Counted from the stretch's first letter, positions 43,193 through 54,679 are shown. The stretch: 64,000 nucleotides of DNA from Triatoma infestans (GCA_011037195.1 JAAEAF010003829.1:35738-99737); one strand, 5' to 3'. Numbers and translations: made by a program. Notes: generated by a model not told the origin, from the letters alone.

Positions 43193-43525
43193 ACCATAAT
43201 GGGGTTGATGAAGAAGAGAAATGGTCTGGTTTGAATGAACAAACAAAATGAAGCTAACACTGTATAATGTAAAAAGTGACACTGACAGCCTGGACTTTAC
43301 ACTTAAAATGGACGAGTATGGTAGAGTGGTAAAGGGTAAGGTAAAATGACACGCTGTGACTGGCGAGTGAACTCAGCTGTATGACTCTGTTGTCTATCTA
43401 TCTCCCGACGCTGTATTTATGTAGTTTCTCCCACTCTAGTCCGAGAGAGTGGTCCTATCATTTTTGTTTCTTTATCTGCTACGGATCCTCTCTTTGGATC
43501 CTATTACAATACAAGCAGCATTCTA
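43193..43525. other. Unassigned stretch
   Basis: No supported feature. Confidence 0.3.
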
Positions 43526-43529
43526 AGAA

Positions 43530-43912
43530 AAAAAAACAAAAAGTAATTTTCCTTGAAAATAGTTTTAAATTAAAAGTGACAGGGCTATCTCATTGGAAAA
43601 TTAATACGCTAAGTTGAAGAAAATTTATGGTTCCTTTTCAAGAATAATTCGAGAATCACAGAATAACGGAAAAATGTATTATTAGTGAACTGGTAGTTCC
43701 TGTTTATTGTCAGATCTTCTGGTAGAACTTAAACTAATATACATCAAAAATTAATGGACATTCCATGATGTCTATTTCTGGGTTAGGCTAACATATTACA
43801 CACACCAACTTCTAAAAATGTTATTTTCGAACTCTGATGACAAAAAAAGCACATTTCACAAAATTTGCTTAGATCGTAAAACCTTCTCTTAGGGCATAAG
43901 AGAAAGTAAAAT
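43530..43912 (-). repeat. Family A fragment
   Basis: ttccttgaaaatagttttaa, aattaaaagtgacagggct, ttatggttccttttcaagaa, and at the end taaaaccttctcttagggca with taagagaaagtaaaa. Confidence 0.6.
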
Positions 43913-44795
43913 ATGCAACTTATCACCTTTCTATGACCGCCAAACAAATTCTCCTCAGAAAATCTTCTCCAGCGCTGACCGTGAAATCCAATCCATCAAT
44001 ATCTTACAAACTAAAGATTAGTTTTAGAAAAAAAACGAATCTCCTCTCCTTCGTGGGTGGAAAAGAGGGAGAGAGAGAGAGAGAGAGAGACAGAGAAAAG
44101 AAACTAAAAGAAAGGAACTAAAGATCCGTGGGCAGCATAGTTTTAAATAAGCACAAATCTTCCTGGATGATTGCCGACAATTGCTGTGCATGGAAACATT
44201 TGTGCCTTCTGTTGTTTGGTTGTTATTTTTTTGTGTGTACCACTCCTGTTAGGTGTATGTTTACGATGTAATTAAGATACAAGTGAATTTTCCAACTGTC
44301 TATTGGACGTGGCAAAAAAAAGAAGAAAAGAAATGACTGTGGGTTGAAATAACGAAAGAAATAACATATGGTGAATCTCGTAATTTTGACTTTCTCATTT
44401 TATTAAACAATCGCAGGGGTTGAAAGTTGATTTCTTTGGTGCTGTATGGAATCGGAAACAAAGGTTTCGGACTAAAATAGTAAACTTTTTTTTTGCATTG
44501 TCTGAAAGCGGTTCCGGATAGGTCATGTTTCAGTTACTTACAAGTAAGTACCAAATTCATAAGTTCGCATCTATAGGTTTATTAATCCTGAGTTCCAGTC
44601 CAGAGTAGTTATCCACTTTTATACACAAACTAAGCTATAGGGAATAACAAAAACTGTTATTCCCGGGAGGAAATATTACAAAAGTCGTTAACTTGTCGAC
44701 CGGTTGGAAAACAATATTGAAATTGAAAATCAATGCCGGACTTGTCCACCAGATGTTGCGGTAGATAAGACAAGATTATTCATGTTTCTCATCGG
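43913..44795. other. Unassigned stretch with (GA)n
   Basis: GA run at 44068-44096. The palindromic word acttacaagtaagta occurs near 44535 and again near 44879. No gene. Confidence 0.35.
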
Positions 44796-45505
44796 AAAAT
44801 ACTGGTGTGAAACACTCTTACCACGTTCTCTTACTGCAATAATGCAGTGAAATAGACCAATTTCTTTAAAATGTTTTACTTACAAGTAAGTAAATGGGCT
44901 TGTCATTGAAGAAGTTGATAGGGGTTAACAAGTATACCTGAATGTAACTAGTATGCGAGCGCGCTAACCTATTCTGTAAAGTCGCACTTCCCGTGAACCG
45001 ATCTTCTTCAATTCAGCATTCTATCATTGCTTCTAATGTAATTATATAGGTTTTAGAACAACACATTATACTGAAGTGGTATTTTAAAGGAAACCTTAAT
45101 GCTATTATTCCCCCAGAACCCTCAAAAAATAAATTTTCCCGGGTATTTATGTACATATGTCAATATTATACCCATTTAAAGAAAATCGTTGGAGCGTTTT
45201 GGGGGGAGGAGGAAATCGCGAAAAACTGAAGAAGAAAAGAACATTCTAAAATCGCAGCCAGTTGACGGATTTTGCCCGAAACTTTCGTGTTAAATGCGAT
45301 GCTAATACTTAAACAGCGTGTATAACTGGAGCTCTCTGTGATTTTCCGTTTTTTAACATATTTTGTACACACATCTACAGACCATTCTCTAAATAAATTT
45401 GTTCGTACTAGAGGGCCTTAAAACATGTACTTCCTGTGAAACCTCGGTATCGAAAATTTACCCCGACAGTAACACTTCCTCGTACAAAAATTAAGAGTGT
45501 AAGTA
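44796..45505 (-). repeat. Family A near-complete copy
   Basis: tactggtgtgaaacactctt, ccacgttctcttactgcaat; half B (ttctgtaaagtcgcacttcc, gtgaaccgatcttcttcaat); P5; half A (aagaaaatcgttggagcgtt, attttgcccgaaactttcgt); P2/P1 (ttaaaacatgtacttcctgt, aacacttcctcgtac). Confidence 0.82.
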
Positions 45506-46060
45506 AAAAGAAACAAAAGAAACGATAAAAGTAAATAAATAAATAATAAAAATTTATTAAATGGATAAAATAAAGTCAAATGGACGAAAGAAACAAAAAT
45601 TAATACAAACTTTAGGATCAAATTTTAAAAGAGAGCAAGGAATTCGAATTTTGTTTGAACTTGGCATTCTATCTCACTTACATGGATCTACAACTACTTT
45701 GGCTGACACATTTTCCCGGGAAAACTGTTATTTAACGAATTCTAAATAGCCAATCATAACTACCATTGTAATGGTACGGAGTTCTTAAAATGAGTAAATC
45801 CCAAAGCAATAAATTGTGAACCGAAACTAGCTAATCGTATGAAATTTGTTGTTACTTCATGCTAGAAACTAGTAAAATTGTCTATTATTACTGCAAGCAA
45901 CTGTGAGTGTGTGCGAGAGAGAGCGCGGCTGGCAGATCGATGGAAATTATGGATGGTAGGAGGCGTTAGAAAAGATTTAGTGTGCGATGAAGTGGGAGCC
46001 CAGTTTGTAAAAGTGAAGGCGGATGTAAAGTAATACGTCACATATCCGGTCACAGGATGT
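45506..46060. other. AT-rich stretch with a small family A scrap
   Basis: About 45655-45735 resembles plus-strand half A/P5 (gaacttggcattctatctca, acattttcccgggaaaact). The rest is unassigned. Confidence 0.4.
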
Positions 46061-46062
46061 TA

Positions 46063-46146
46063 CGATACGGGGCTCACTTAGTCGTCCTCTTGTTAACTAC
46101 TTCTTTCTTAGTTCACGTCATTTTTATAATCTACACACATCTACCA
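46063..46146 (+). repeat. Dispersed short repeat B, copy 2
   Basis: cgatacggggctcacttagt, cgtcctcttgttaactactt, ctttcttagttcacgtcatt: about 90% or more identical to 40861-40945. Confidence 0.7.
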
Positions 46147-47130
46147 ACAAGTTAGCACTAACGAAACTCTCGCTGTTCTTCAGCTACTAAGTTACAACTT
46201 TTAGCTATACTACTTTTAGTTACAAACATAAATAATATTATTATAGATGGACGGATCAGCTAATAGTTAGATATATATGTATAATATAAAAAAAAAAGTT
46301 TTTTTTTATATATATAATATATACCTATACCAGATATTTTTACATAAAACTGCTTATACGAATAAATCTTGTAAACATTTCCTACAATTTCATGTCTGAT
46401 AGTAGATATAAATGTTGTGACGTCGCCATGTCCTATTTAATATCAATGTAACTGAAAGCGGGTAATTCTACGCACAATTAATTATACAATGGAACATGGT
46501 CAAATTACAAAGTTCCATTATCGTATTTGTTACAGCTGAATAAATCTTACTGCAAGATGCAGCATGCACACACGCACGCACACATACACCACACACACAC
46601 ACATATATATATATGTATGTATAATATGAATACAATATACTCTATAACAAGATATTAGTGAAGCTTCTGTACTGTTGGCCATCTGTGATATTCACTCCTG
46701 TCATGTACAGTAACCCCCAATACTTACAGAGAAACACACTACCTCATTGCAGATCGTAAGAATCAAGATTGAAGAACGAATAGAGAGAGGACCAAGCACT
46801 TAATTTACTATCTGCTCACGCCTCCCACGCAATAGATATGAGATTACTTCCCCCCTCGCCTCTTCGCCACAGAAGGTTATTATACCTTTTCCACAGTATT
46901 TCAGTCCTACAACCCTCTACAATCGGCCCTATAGTGGTGTAGCGGTCTGTCTGCTGATAGAGTAGTGCTGCGCCAGCAGATGGTATCATAAATTTATGCT
47001 CCCTGTAAAAGATGAATTGACAGCATTTTAATGTACTTGCAGTTCCGACCTGGCTAACTTGTTTTTGATAAGCAAGCTGAAGGAATGCTCTTCCAATTTC
47101 CAATGTTAATTTTAATTCTAACATATTTTG
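46147..47130. other. Unassigned stretch with AT hairpin and CA/TA microsatellites
   Basis: An A-run/T-run inverted repeat at about 46278-46325 and a CA/TA microsatellite at 46567-46620. The minus-strand frame at 46816-47124 (102 codons) has no recognised domain. Confidence 0.35.
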
Positions 47131-48465
47131 TTCTATTTACTGATCTAATACTTTTATATGAAATATTTTTACGCTTCCTTCCTTGAAAAAAGTTTCAGGA
47201 AGTAGGTGAGAAATCTTCCTTCAATAGTCTTGCCAATCACTACAGTTGCAGTACTGCAACTGCAGTTTCATCAACTGGTAAGAAATTAGGGAAAGTAATT
47301 GATACACCTATTCAACAATTTTGGTAAAACTAGGCACAGATCGACCAAATGAGGATGACTTCCGCCAAGTGAAGTTTGGCTCGACATTAATTTAGATTTC
47401 ACCACGATGATTCAGTTCAAATAAGAGCGAACAGTTAGACCACTAAGTCTCAATTAACTGTAATTAAGTTCGGGTAAAAATCATTTGGTTAAAAATATAA
47501 AAAAAAAGAATAAAAAAAATAGAAAGATCTCTTATAATAAAGAAAGCATTTCCCCTCTGAAGGGAGAGCTCAAGGAGCTTACTATCGGACAGAGCGGGGT
47601 GGGAGACGAGTAGCCAGAGAAATGATTGGTAACACGACACCGACACGACTGGAGGGAACAGCTTTCCTATGAAAAGCCTCTCTTAAATTAGCCTCAGGCG
47701 CTTTCCTCGGTGAAGAGCACGAATAGGGAGGCTCCAATGGAAAGAAAAGATTTCCCTTTCTTTGAAAATGCACCACAATCTATGCATACAAAAGTGGGCG
47801 CCTCTATCGGTATATGGCGGCTTAGTAGCCCTGGGTTCTCAAGGGAACCAAAGCCTAGGCTCTATAGGTAGGGGGAAGTAACCGAGAAACTCATTCTTTC
47901 TCTGAGTTCTTTCTGACAAGTAAACACCGTCTGTACAAGTTCTTACCACTACCCTCCCAAAAGAAGAAGAAGAAGGAAAGTTCACAAATGGAAACTGGGT
48001 TGGGGTAGAACTTTACAGTTTTCTACCCTGCCAGTGGGAAATGATTGGATGGGGGAAAAGACCTGCTTCAGGAAATATACGTACTTGGTATATATTAGGA
48101 TGTCGCATACAGTCGTACGCATCTCTGGAGAGGGGGTGGGTTGCGGGTATGTGAGGAAAATGAACTGAAGTTGTGGACGGGGAGGAAGTTATTAGCGAGT
48201 GTTTAGAAACTTCAAAGGGATGACGCCAACAAGGTTGTTAGTATGTGTGTGTGTATATGAAGATTGGAAGAGTTGGTATAAAATGGTTGCTCCAGTCTCA
48301 GTAAGTGGTTAAGGGAGCCACTGCCAACACTCCCTCAGCTACCTGTTGTAGCAGCAGTTATATTGCCTCTCATCTGAGATTGCGTTCTCAACAACACACA
48401 CACGGTAGCTATGGCGACAAAAGGCAAATGTTGCCAAAATACCAACCAAATCCTTAATATAATAT
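47131..48465. other. Unassigned, relatively unique stretch
   Basis: Lacks family A landmarks. Contains the perfect 20-bp palindrome cagttgcagtactgcaactg (47243-47262). A tataaaa word (48277-48283) lies 23 bases before a tcagt word; the spacing is short for a TATA/initiator pair, so no promoter is called. No coding region recognised. Confidence 0.35.
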
Positions 48466-48469
48466 GAGA

Positions 48470-48718
48470 AAAAAAAATCTGTATGAAACACTCACGCGAC
48501 CTTCTCTTACACCAACTTACACAGTTATAATCGACAAATTTTCTTCCAATTTATAATTGTTACTAAATGTTCACATTTGTCTTCAGTTTTATATCAATTG
48601 GAGAGAACTAAACTTAATAAAATGACTTTTTGTGGGGTGAAGTATAACCTCTCCCCCTCTCCTCCTAAACTTATTTAAATCAACTTTTTCGGGGAAAAGT
48701 TTTAAACAAAAATTATAG
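48470..48718 (-). repeat. Family A copy, left part
   Basis: atctgtatgaaacactcacg, cgaccttctcttacaccaac, tgacaaattttcttccaatt, then ctccccctctcctcctaaac and ttttcggggaaaagttttaa. Interrupted at about 48719 by the hammerhead element. Confidence 0.75.
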
Positions 48719-48797
48719 TTTGAATATGTGGATCGATCCGCAATGCTAGATAACATCCAGTATTTTATTCGTCGTAACATGCATATTTATTTTCTTC

Positions 48798-48833
48798 CTG
48801 ACCGGTTTCGGATTTTCATCTACCGTCAGAGTA
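48798..48833 (-). ncRNA. Degenerate hammerhead-like motif
   Basis: Minus strand: ctgacgg (final core A changed to G), a diverged stem II, gaaa, ccgg, tc. The mutated core suggests no activity. Confidence 0.45.
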
Positions 48834-48992
48834 AATTCACAATCTTCGTGTAGAGAGTTCACTTCAACGTAATTTTGTATACTAACTATGAATGTAGAAA
48901 CCTATAATTTTTTTGTATTTTATCCGTCAAAGCATGCATATTTCTTTCTTTCTGACCGGAAGTGAACTCTCTACACGAAGTCTGTGAATTTA

Positions 48993-49026
48993 CTCTGACG
49001 ATGGATGAATCCGAAACCGGTCAGAA
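48993..49026 (+). ncRNA. Hammerhead ribozyme-like motif, core intact
   Basis: ctgacga (48995-49001), t, stem II ggat/atcc, gaaa, ccgg, tc, followed by ag pairing with ct of stem I. Invariant core residues and the GUC triplet are present. Stem I is weak (2 bp before mismatches) and stem III ccgg is self-complementary. Confidence 0.5.
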
Positions 49027-49080
49027 AGAAATAAATATGCATGCTTTGACGGATAAAATACAAAAAAATTATAGGTTTCT

Positions 49081-49530
49081 ACATTCATAGTTAGTATACA
49101 AAATTTAATATATCTTTTGGTCTTAACAGAGAAAAGCGATGAAAGCTGAAATTAATGAAATCTTTTGGTCTTTATGGGGAAAATCGATGAAAATTGAAAT
49201 AAGTGTTCAGTTAAGTGCACTTTATTCAAACTCGTTTGGCAATAATTTTGACAGATTTTTACCAATAATTACCATGGTGGATACCCCCACCCAAACGCAA
49301 TGTCAAGTTTGACTGAGATTTCTCGATTTTGAGCTATGCTGTTCACCCAGACTCACACACTAAAAACCACTTTTTCGGACTCAGAGGATCACAAAAAGTG
49401 TATTTCCGGTAGAAACTCGATATGGAAAGTTTGACACGATTACAATACTTCTTGTCCCAGCAGTTAGAGAAAATTAAAATCTGTACGGAAATAACTGTAC
49501 AGGACACGCTCTCTTACTGCTGGTAATAAT
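49081..49530 (-). repeat. Family A copy, right part, plus tandem junction
   Basis: Half A (aagtgttcagttaagtgcac, acaataattttgacagattt), P2 (tgagctatgctgttcaccc, aaaaccactttttcggactc), P1 (ttgacacgattacaatactt), hairpin (cagcagttagagaaaatt), then immediately the next unit's start (aaaatctgtacgg ... ctctcttactgc). Confidence 0.8.
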
Positions 49531-49984
49531 ATTAATTTCTTTTAAAAACTTGGAATATCATTCGAAATTTTGGCAATGTGTAATAAGTATGTGGTGCTAG
49601 GGTTGTATATGCTTGGTGTAACTGGATAGAACACATGGCAGGCAACATGTTTACCTAAGTGTGAATATATTATAGTCCACAAGACAAGGCCGACATCAGA
49701 TCCGAAGAACACTTCAAATCTAATGTCAAAGATTCTTCCCATAACTACTCTAAAAGAAATTTTGCAAAAAACCAAAATCAAATAAATATTAACATTCCAA
49801 AAATCAAGTTAACATTCCAAATTTACCGAAAATCAAATAGAGCCGAAAATTTCCAAAAATCTCTTAAAAACTTTGAAAACTAATTAATGTTTCATTAATA
49901 CAATTTACGGTAGTGCTACTTGGTATCCACCACTTGGTCCGTACATTTAGTGAACATTTCCAACGTTCAAGAATAATTTGTAAA
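49531..49984. other. Unassigned stretch, probably eroded family A
   Basis: Continues from the unit start at about 49500. ccgaaaatcaaatag-type words suggest decayed half B, but no firm landmark. Confidence 0.35.
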
Positions 49985-50460
49985 TTTCTGTAGTAGAAAG
50001 TCATGTGAGTGTTTCACACTTTAGAATTCTACCAGTGTTATACGTTTATATTATATAAGTGGTAGAAGCATACACTATACTCAAATAGAGAAAAGCACAC
50101 TGCTGGTCTGCCAAAAGCACACTGCTGGTGTTCCAAAGCACACTGTAAAATAGAAAACTGTTGCGAGAAAATCGCGAAAAACTGAAAAAAAAAGCAGTCA
50201 AGTCGCAACACTTCCGGTTTGGTGGATTTTTTTTGACCTAACCTTCGACAGATGGTGGAGTCGACACTTTTAAATGGAATATCAAGTTTAAAGTTTCCCT
50301 GGGAATTTTGCATTTTTGAGATATTCTGGTTCACACACACTCATACAGACCATTCCCTCAAACGTTTTTTTCGAACTCAATAGATCTATGATCCTAAATA
50401 CATGCATTTCCGGTGAAAAACTTTTTTCGAAAATTTGACACGTGAGTAAGAAAAAAAAAA
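49985..50460 (-). repeat. Family A copy in inverted contact with a plus terminus
   Basis: A plus terminus at 49990-50025 (gtagtagaaagtcatgtgag, tgtttcacac) abuts a minus copy: aattctaccagtgttatac, a triplicated word aaagcacactgctgg (50093-50145), gcgagaaaatcgcgaaaaac, agtcgcaacacttccggttt, ttgagatattctggttcaca, catttccggtgaaaaactt, aaaatttgacacgtgagtaa. Confidence 0.8.
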
Positions 50461-51220
50461 TGGTCGGATATATTGCACTGAGTGATCGGATGAATATGCA
50501 TTCTCTATGATCAAAATGTAGAGATGATATTATTTTATTTAAGAGATTAAAACTGATCGCAACTTGACGAGGCCAATTATTTCTCAGCTCTTGGACAATG
50601 ATGAGAAGGAAAAGAGGCTGTACTCGGGGAGAAGTCACCTTTATTATTAGGTAATAAATTATAAGCCTAATTTACTAAATTAGTGACACATGACAAAGAC
50701 AAATACCGAGTTACTTAATTAAGACGGCAATCTTGATAAAATATTACTAAATTTATTACGTTAAAAAGTTGCTTAAAACGCAGCATTTAATGAAAACTAC
50801 AGTGCGCTAAAAAAAAAAAATGTGGTTGATCGTAAACATCTGACCATCACATCCGGTCTACAGCAAAATGAACTAGCCGATAATTATTGAAAGAGTAATA
50901 AAAATTAATAACAATAATAAAAATACGCCATCATTAATTAACAATTCAACAAGTGGCTAAAAGCTGCTACTGCATTCAGTCTCACCCCTCTATAGATATA
51001 TAAAACTGCAACACTCGATAATAAAAATGCATGCTGGATAAAGAGGGTGTGAGAGAGAGGGATAGAATGCAATATTTGCTTGTGTTGTATTTGTAGACAC
51101 ACTTGGTGTAACTTGGACACAGAGTGTGCTGCAGTTCGATAATTAGTTAAGAAAAAATAAACCTGAAATTCTGTTTGGAATATACTGCAAGTTTGATATT
51201 TACCATAACCTACCGTGTAG
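50461..51220. other. Unassigned stretch
   Basis: AT-rich; no gene. A short hairpin aacctac-cgt-gtaggtt (51207-51223) sits at the left edge of the next element. Confidence 0.35.
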
Positions 51221-51599
51221 GTTACCGGCAAAGTATGAAATTCAGCATACTATAGAATGCCTAGGCATTGCATATAATACTATGCGTGGTTTATACTCAC
51301 ATACCAGATTATATTTCTTATGATAAATTTTGTGTATTTGAAAAATATACTTTTAAATATTGCTATTATTCATTTGTTAACTGGGGGAAATTCTATTGTA
51401 GTGTTATCAGTATATCAATCATTCAGTATATCGGAATGTATATAAATCATGGTATTCCAAATGGTGTTTCAATAGTTCTGGTAATTTAAGTAAAATAATT
51501 TAACTTTTAAATGATTACTGTTAAAATATATTTTGAAATCGGAATGTAATAAAATAAATGGGGGCTCGTCCCGGATGAGTTTCATACTTTGCCGGTAAC
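51221..51599 (+). mobile_element. Inverted-repeat-bounded segment with tRNA-Pro-like primer-binding site
   Basis: gttaccggcaaagtatgaaa (51221-51240) and its exact complement (51580-51599) bound 379 bp. Just inside the right end, tgggggctcgtcccggat (51559-51576) matches the classical tRNA-Pro primer-binding site at 17 of 18 positions. Family A half-A/P4 sequence resumes to the right. The about 320 bp before the primer site is AT-rich and could be an LTR. A 20-bp perfect inverted repeat around an LTR-plus-primer-site fragment is odd for an ordinary solo LTR. No coding sequence is present. Confidence 0.55.
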
Positions 51600-52189
51600 A
51601 TGTACTTTCTTTCTTTTCACTTTTTTGCGTATTTCCTGCAATTGGCTCACAACATTTGACTATAAACTTCGCAAACCAATTACACATACAAAAGCCAATC
51701 AATCAATCACTCTGATTCACATTGTTGCAGGAAAATTGATTTTGTAGAAAACCCTGGAATAGCTGGAGTAACTTTAAGCTTCACTCTAAAGTGCCATTGT
51801 AGCTTGAATGTAGATTCTACAATCATATAACATTAAAATACCCTAGATTTCCAAGTAGGAAGAAAATAAACCAATCAAACTGCTCCAATGATTTTCTTGA
51901 AAATTATATAATCTAATGTATCAGATATAAACCGGATACATTATCCGACACAAATTTTCCAGTTAAAAATGAATTTTTGAATGTTTGTGGGAGACACACA
52001 ACTGCCGCCACAAACTTGGCTAACAATGCTGACGAGTTTAGAGAGCCGAGCTGTCCATTCTGTGCAGTCACTGATCATACACCACAATATTATGATGATG
52101 CAAGTCCCCATCTAAAACGTTTGTCCAATTAGAATTGCAATAATTTCTGTAAAAAAAAGTAGTGTGAGTGTTTCTTAACAGATTTTTTT
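51600..52189 (+). repeat. Family A copy, first of a tandem pair
   Basis: Half A tail (ttcttttcacttttttgcgt, caattggctcacaacatttg), P5 (ggaaaattgattttgtagaa, cactctaaagtgccattgt), half B (aaaataaaccaatcaaact), P8-like, and the terminus ctgtaaaaaaaagtagtgtg, agtgtttcttaacagatttt. It runs straight into the next unit. Confidence 0.78.
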
Positions 52190-53035
52190 ATTTTTACTTT
52201 CTCTCACTCCCGATAAGAGGAAGTATTGCAATCGTGTCAAATTTTCGCTAGTATAGAGTTTTTACCGGAAATACACGTTTTGAGGTCCTCTGAGTCAGAA
52301 AAAGTGGCCTTTAGAAAATGGTCTGTTTGTGTGTGTGTGTGTGTGTGTGTGAACAGCATAGCTCAAAAACAAACAAAAAATCGCATAAAGTTCAAACTTG
52401 GTATCACCTTGGGATCCAACTGTAAGTTATCTGGCAAAATTACTCACCCGGAAGTACTACTTTACCGAATGTTTTTTTGTTCATTTATTTTTACAATTTT
52501 TTCCGAAAATGGCATTTTTTAAACTTGAAATATCAACTTCACATATTAAAGAGCAGCAACTTTTATTGGAAACATTTCCGTGGGGACATTCATTTAATAC
52601 GATTCCCTCAACTAATTAATATTAATTAGAATGAAATATATTGCCAAAATTCCGAGTTTGAAGAAAATCGGTTGATGAGAAGTGCGTTTTTACTAAACAG
52701 TTTTTCCAGCTTTGTGAATTTCTCCACAAAGACATGGACAGATTTCATTAAATTTGGCGACTATGAGATAGGCTATGAATATAGGCTATGAATATAGAAA
52801 GTTATCACTTTTGTTGCAACTTTTTCAGAGAAGGTTCATTTAAAGTAGATTTAGCGTAGGTTATGGTTTCCTCACACAAGTCATTCTATTTAATTTAGAT
52901 TCTCCTATTGACATTTTAATTTTAGACAAATAAACATTTAGTAAGAGAATTATAAGTTTGAAGAAACTATGTCAATTATAACTATGTAGTAGATAGTCGT
53001 GTGAGTGTTCTATATCAGATTTTTTTCAACTATTA
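52190..53035 (+). repeat. Family A full-length copy, second of a tandem pair
   Basis: P1 (tttttactttctctcactcc, gataagaggaagtattgcaa), P2 (gtctgtttgtgtg..., gaacagcatagctcaaaaac), half A (cacccggaagtactacttta), P5, half B (aagaaaatcggttgatgaga), and the terminus gtagatagtcgtgtgagtgt. About 845 bp, with P8 missing. It carries a small duplication of ataggctatgaat (52768-52797). Confidence 0.88.
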
Positions 53036-54334
53036 GCGAGGATAATAATAATATGCTTGCTGCGATAACAACAAAATAGATGACGAAGATGATGATATAT
53101 AACCACCTGTTCGTATATATATCCTCCATCAGCCTGCCATTAGTAATAATAATAATAATAAGGTTATGCTGGTTGGAACCCATTTCCGGTTGTATGTGTG
53201 GAAGATGCTGGTTTGGACCAATGGAAAGAAAGTAAGACCAATCTAAGTACTTCAGAACAGCCTACCATTGCTGAGAACTTATATGAATATTTGCTAAACA
53301 TCTGGTCACACATACAACACACGGAAACGGAGATTAGTGTAGCCAAGGGTTGGGGGAAATTTCCTTTTGTAATATTATTATTAACACTAGTGTTTCACAT
53401 CAAAAGAAGATTCGTGTTATAGAATTATTAACTGTCCAATAAGATGGCAGACGGTTAACTACATGATATTGTAACAGTAGCAATAATAATAATAATAATA
53501 ATAATAGCAACAAAAATAATAAGACAGAGTTTCCCCCACCACTGGTCTGCGGTGTGATGTGTGTGAAAGGAAATAAGCCATTCACAAGATCGCGGGCCGC
53601 TTGCAACATGTTGTTAAACATGATGTATTTAACAACAAAAGAGCTTTAATCACATATAAAATTATATATTTATTTACTAGCCTTATTTACTAGACAGGGT
53701 ACTTGGAGATAACCCTGTCTGCTAACTAACCTAATCTGATCCCGTATTACATTCACACAACATTCTCTTACTATAATTTACTATTTTCTTTTATAAATTC
53801 TTATTAAACTTACAATTTTTCAATCTCAACGTTCTCAATGTATGCTACTGAAGAAGGGAACTTACAGAAATAAAGAATTCTTTTCTCTTTAAATATAAAC
53901 TCCTGTAGCCATTGCCTTTTAAAGAAAGCTGTAAAGTTGGAGCTATTTTAAAAACCAAAAAATTAAAGTGAAATACGACTTGCGAATTTTGGAAGGAAAT
54001 CTTACCACCTTTGGCTCTTCCAACTATTACCATAAAGAGATATGAAGTTTGTTGGCAAGCCACCATGTTTTTTTTTATGAAATCTGGTCGTCTATTTATT
54101 AAATTCATATAAACTTTATTATAATAATACATAATCACCCAAATTAAACATAGCTATAGAATTTTATTGAATTTAATATAAATCACATATCAAATTAAAC
54201 AAAGGAAGCGAATAAACTTACGATTAACACATTCTAAAAAACAAAAACCAGTGCCATCTATACTATTTATTTAAAAAAAAAAAAAGATCGCTAAGTACTG
54301 CACATCGTTACTATTTAGTGGTATTAATGTATAC

Positions 54335-54367
<33 letters not shown>

Positions 54368-54675
54368 GTGTGTGTGTGTAAATTAAGTGTGTGAAAATAG
54401 ATAATGTTTATTTATTTAAGATAGAATACTAGATTAGCGAGAATATGCTATCTCAATGGTAGTATTTCACCTTAATAAATAAATAAATACGATTACCGGA
54501 CAGGTGTTATAAATTGATAAAAAACGGATGGTCAATATTTAACAGCTGATGCCAAAGTTTTCTTTTGAATTTTTGTTTTTATATATTTTTTTCATTTATG
54601 ACAAAAGTTTTACTGATTTCTGTGCCTTCAAGTTTGATGATAATTAAGTTACTTTTGGCGGCTGTGAATATTGTT
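53036..54675. other. Unassigned stretch with AAT, GT microsatellites
   Basis: AAT tracts at about 53145-53162 and 53485-53508, and a TA/GT run at 54331-54378. The frame at 53198-53422 has no recognised domain. No gene supported. Confidence 0.35.
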
Positions 54676-54679
54676 GCTT

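Larger units (their letters stand above)
48719..49080. mobile_element. Hammerhead-bearing element with nested inverted repeats
   Basis: Two inverted pairings overlap. About 48785-48868 pairs with about 48958-49036 (atatttattttcttcctgac, ..., gagagttcacttc). About 48871-48957 pairs with about 49018-49105 (attttgtatactaactatga, gtagaaacctataattttt). The second pairing includes the repeat/host junction (catagttagtatacaaaatt), so an inverted duplication arose after insertion. The right arm has a hammerhead core with all invariant residues. The third distinct palindromic hammerhead family in this window; no coding sequence. Confidence 0.65.

Noticed and set aside
46816..47124. 102-codon minus-strand frame
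   Set aside because: No recognisable motif, no neighbours or splice signals to support it. Length is not exceptional for a less AT-rich stretch.
48277..48302. TATA box plus initiator (tataaaa, tcagt)
   Set aside because: Spacing of 23 bases is short, both words are common in this AT-rich sequence, and no coding region lies downstream.
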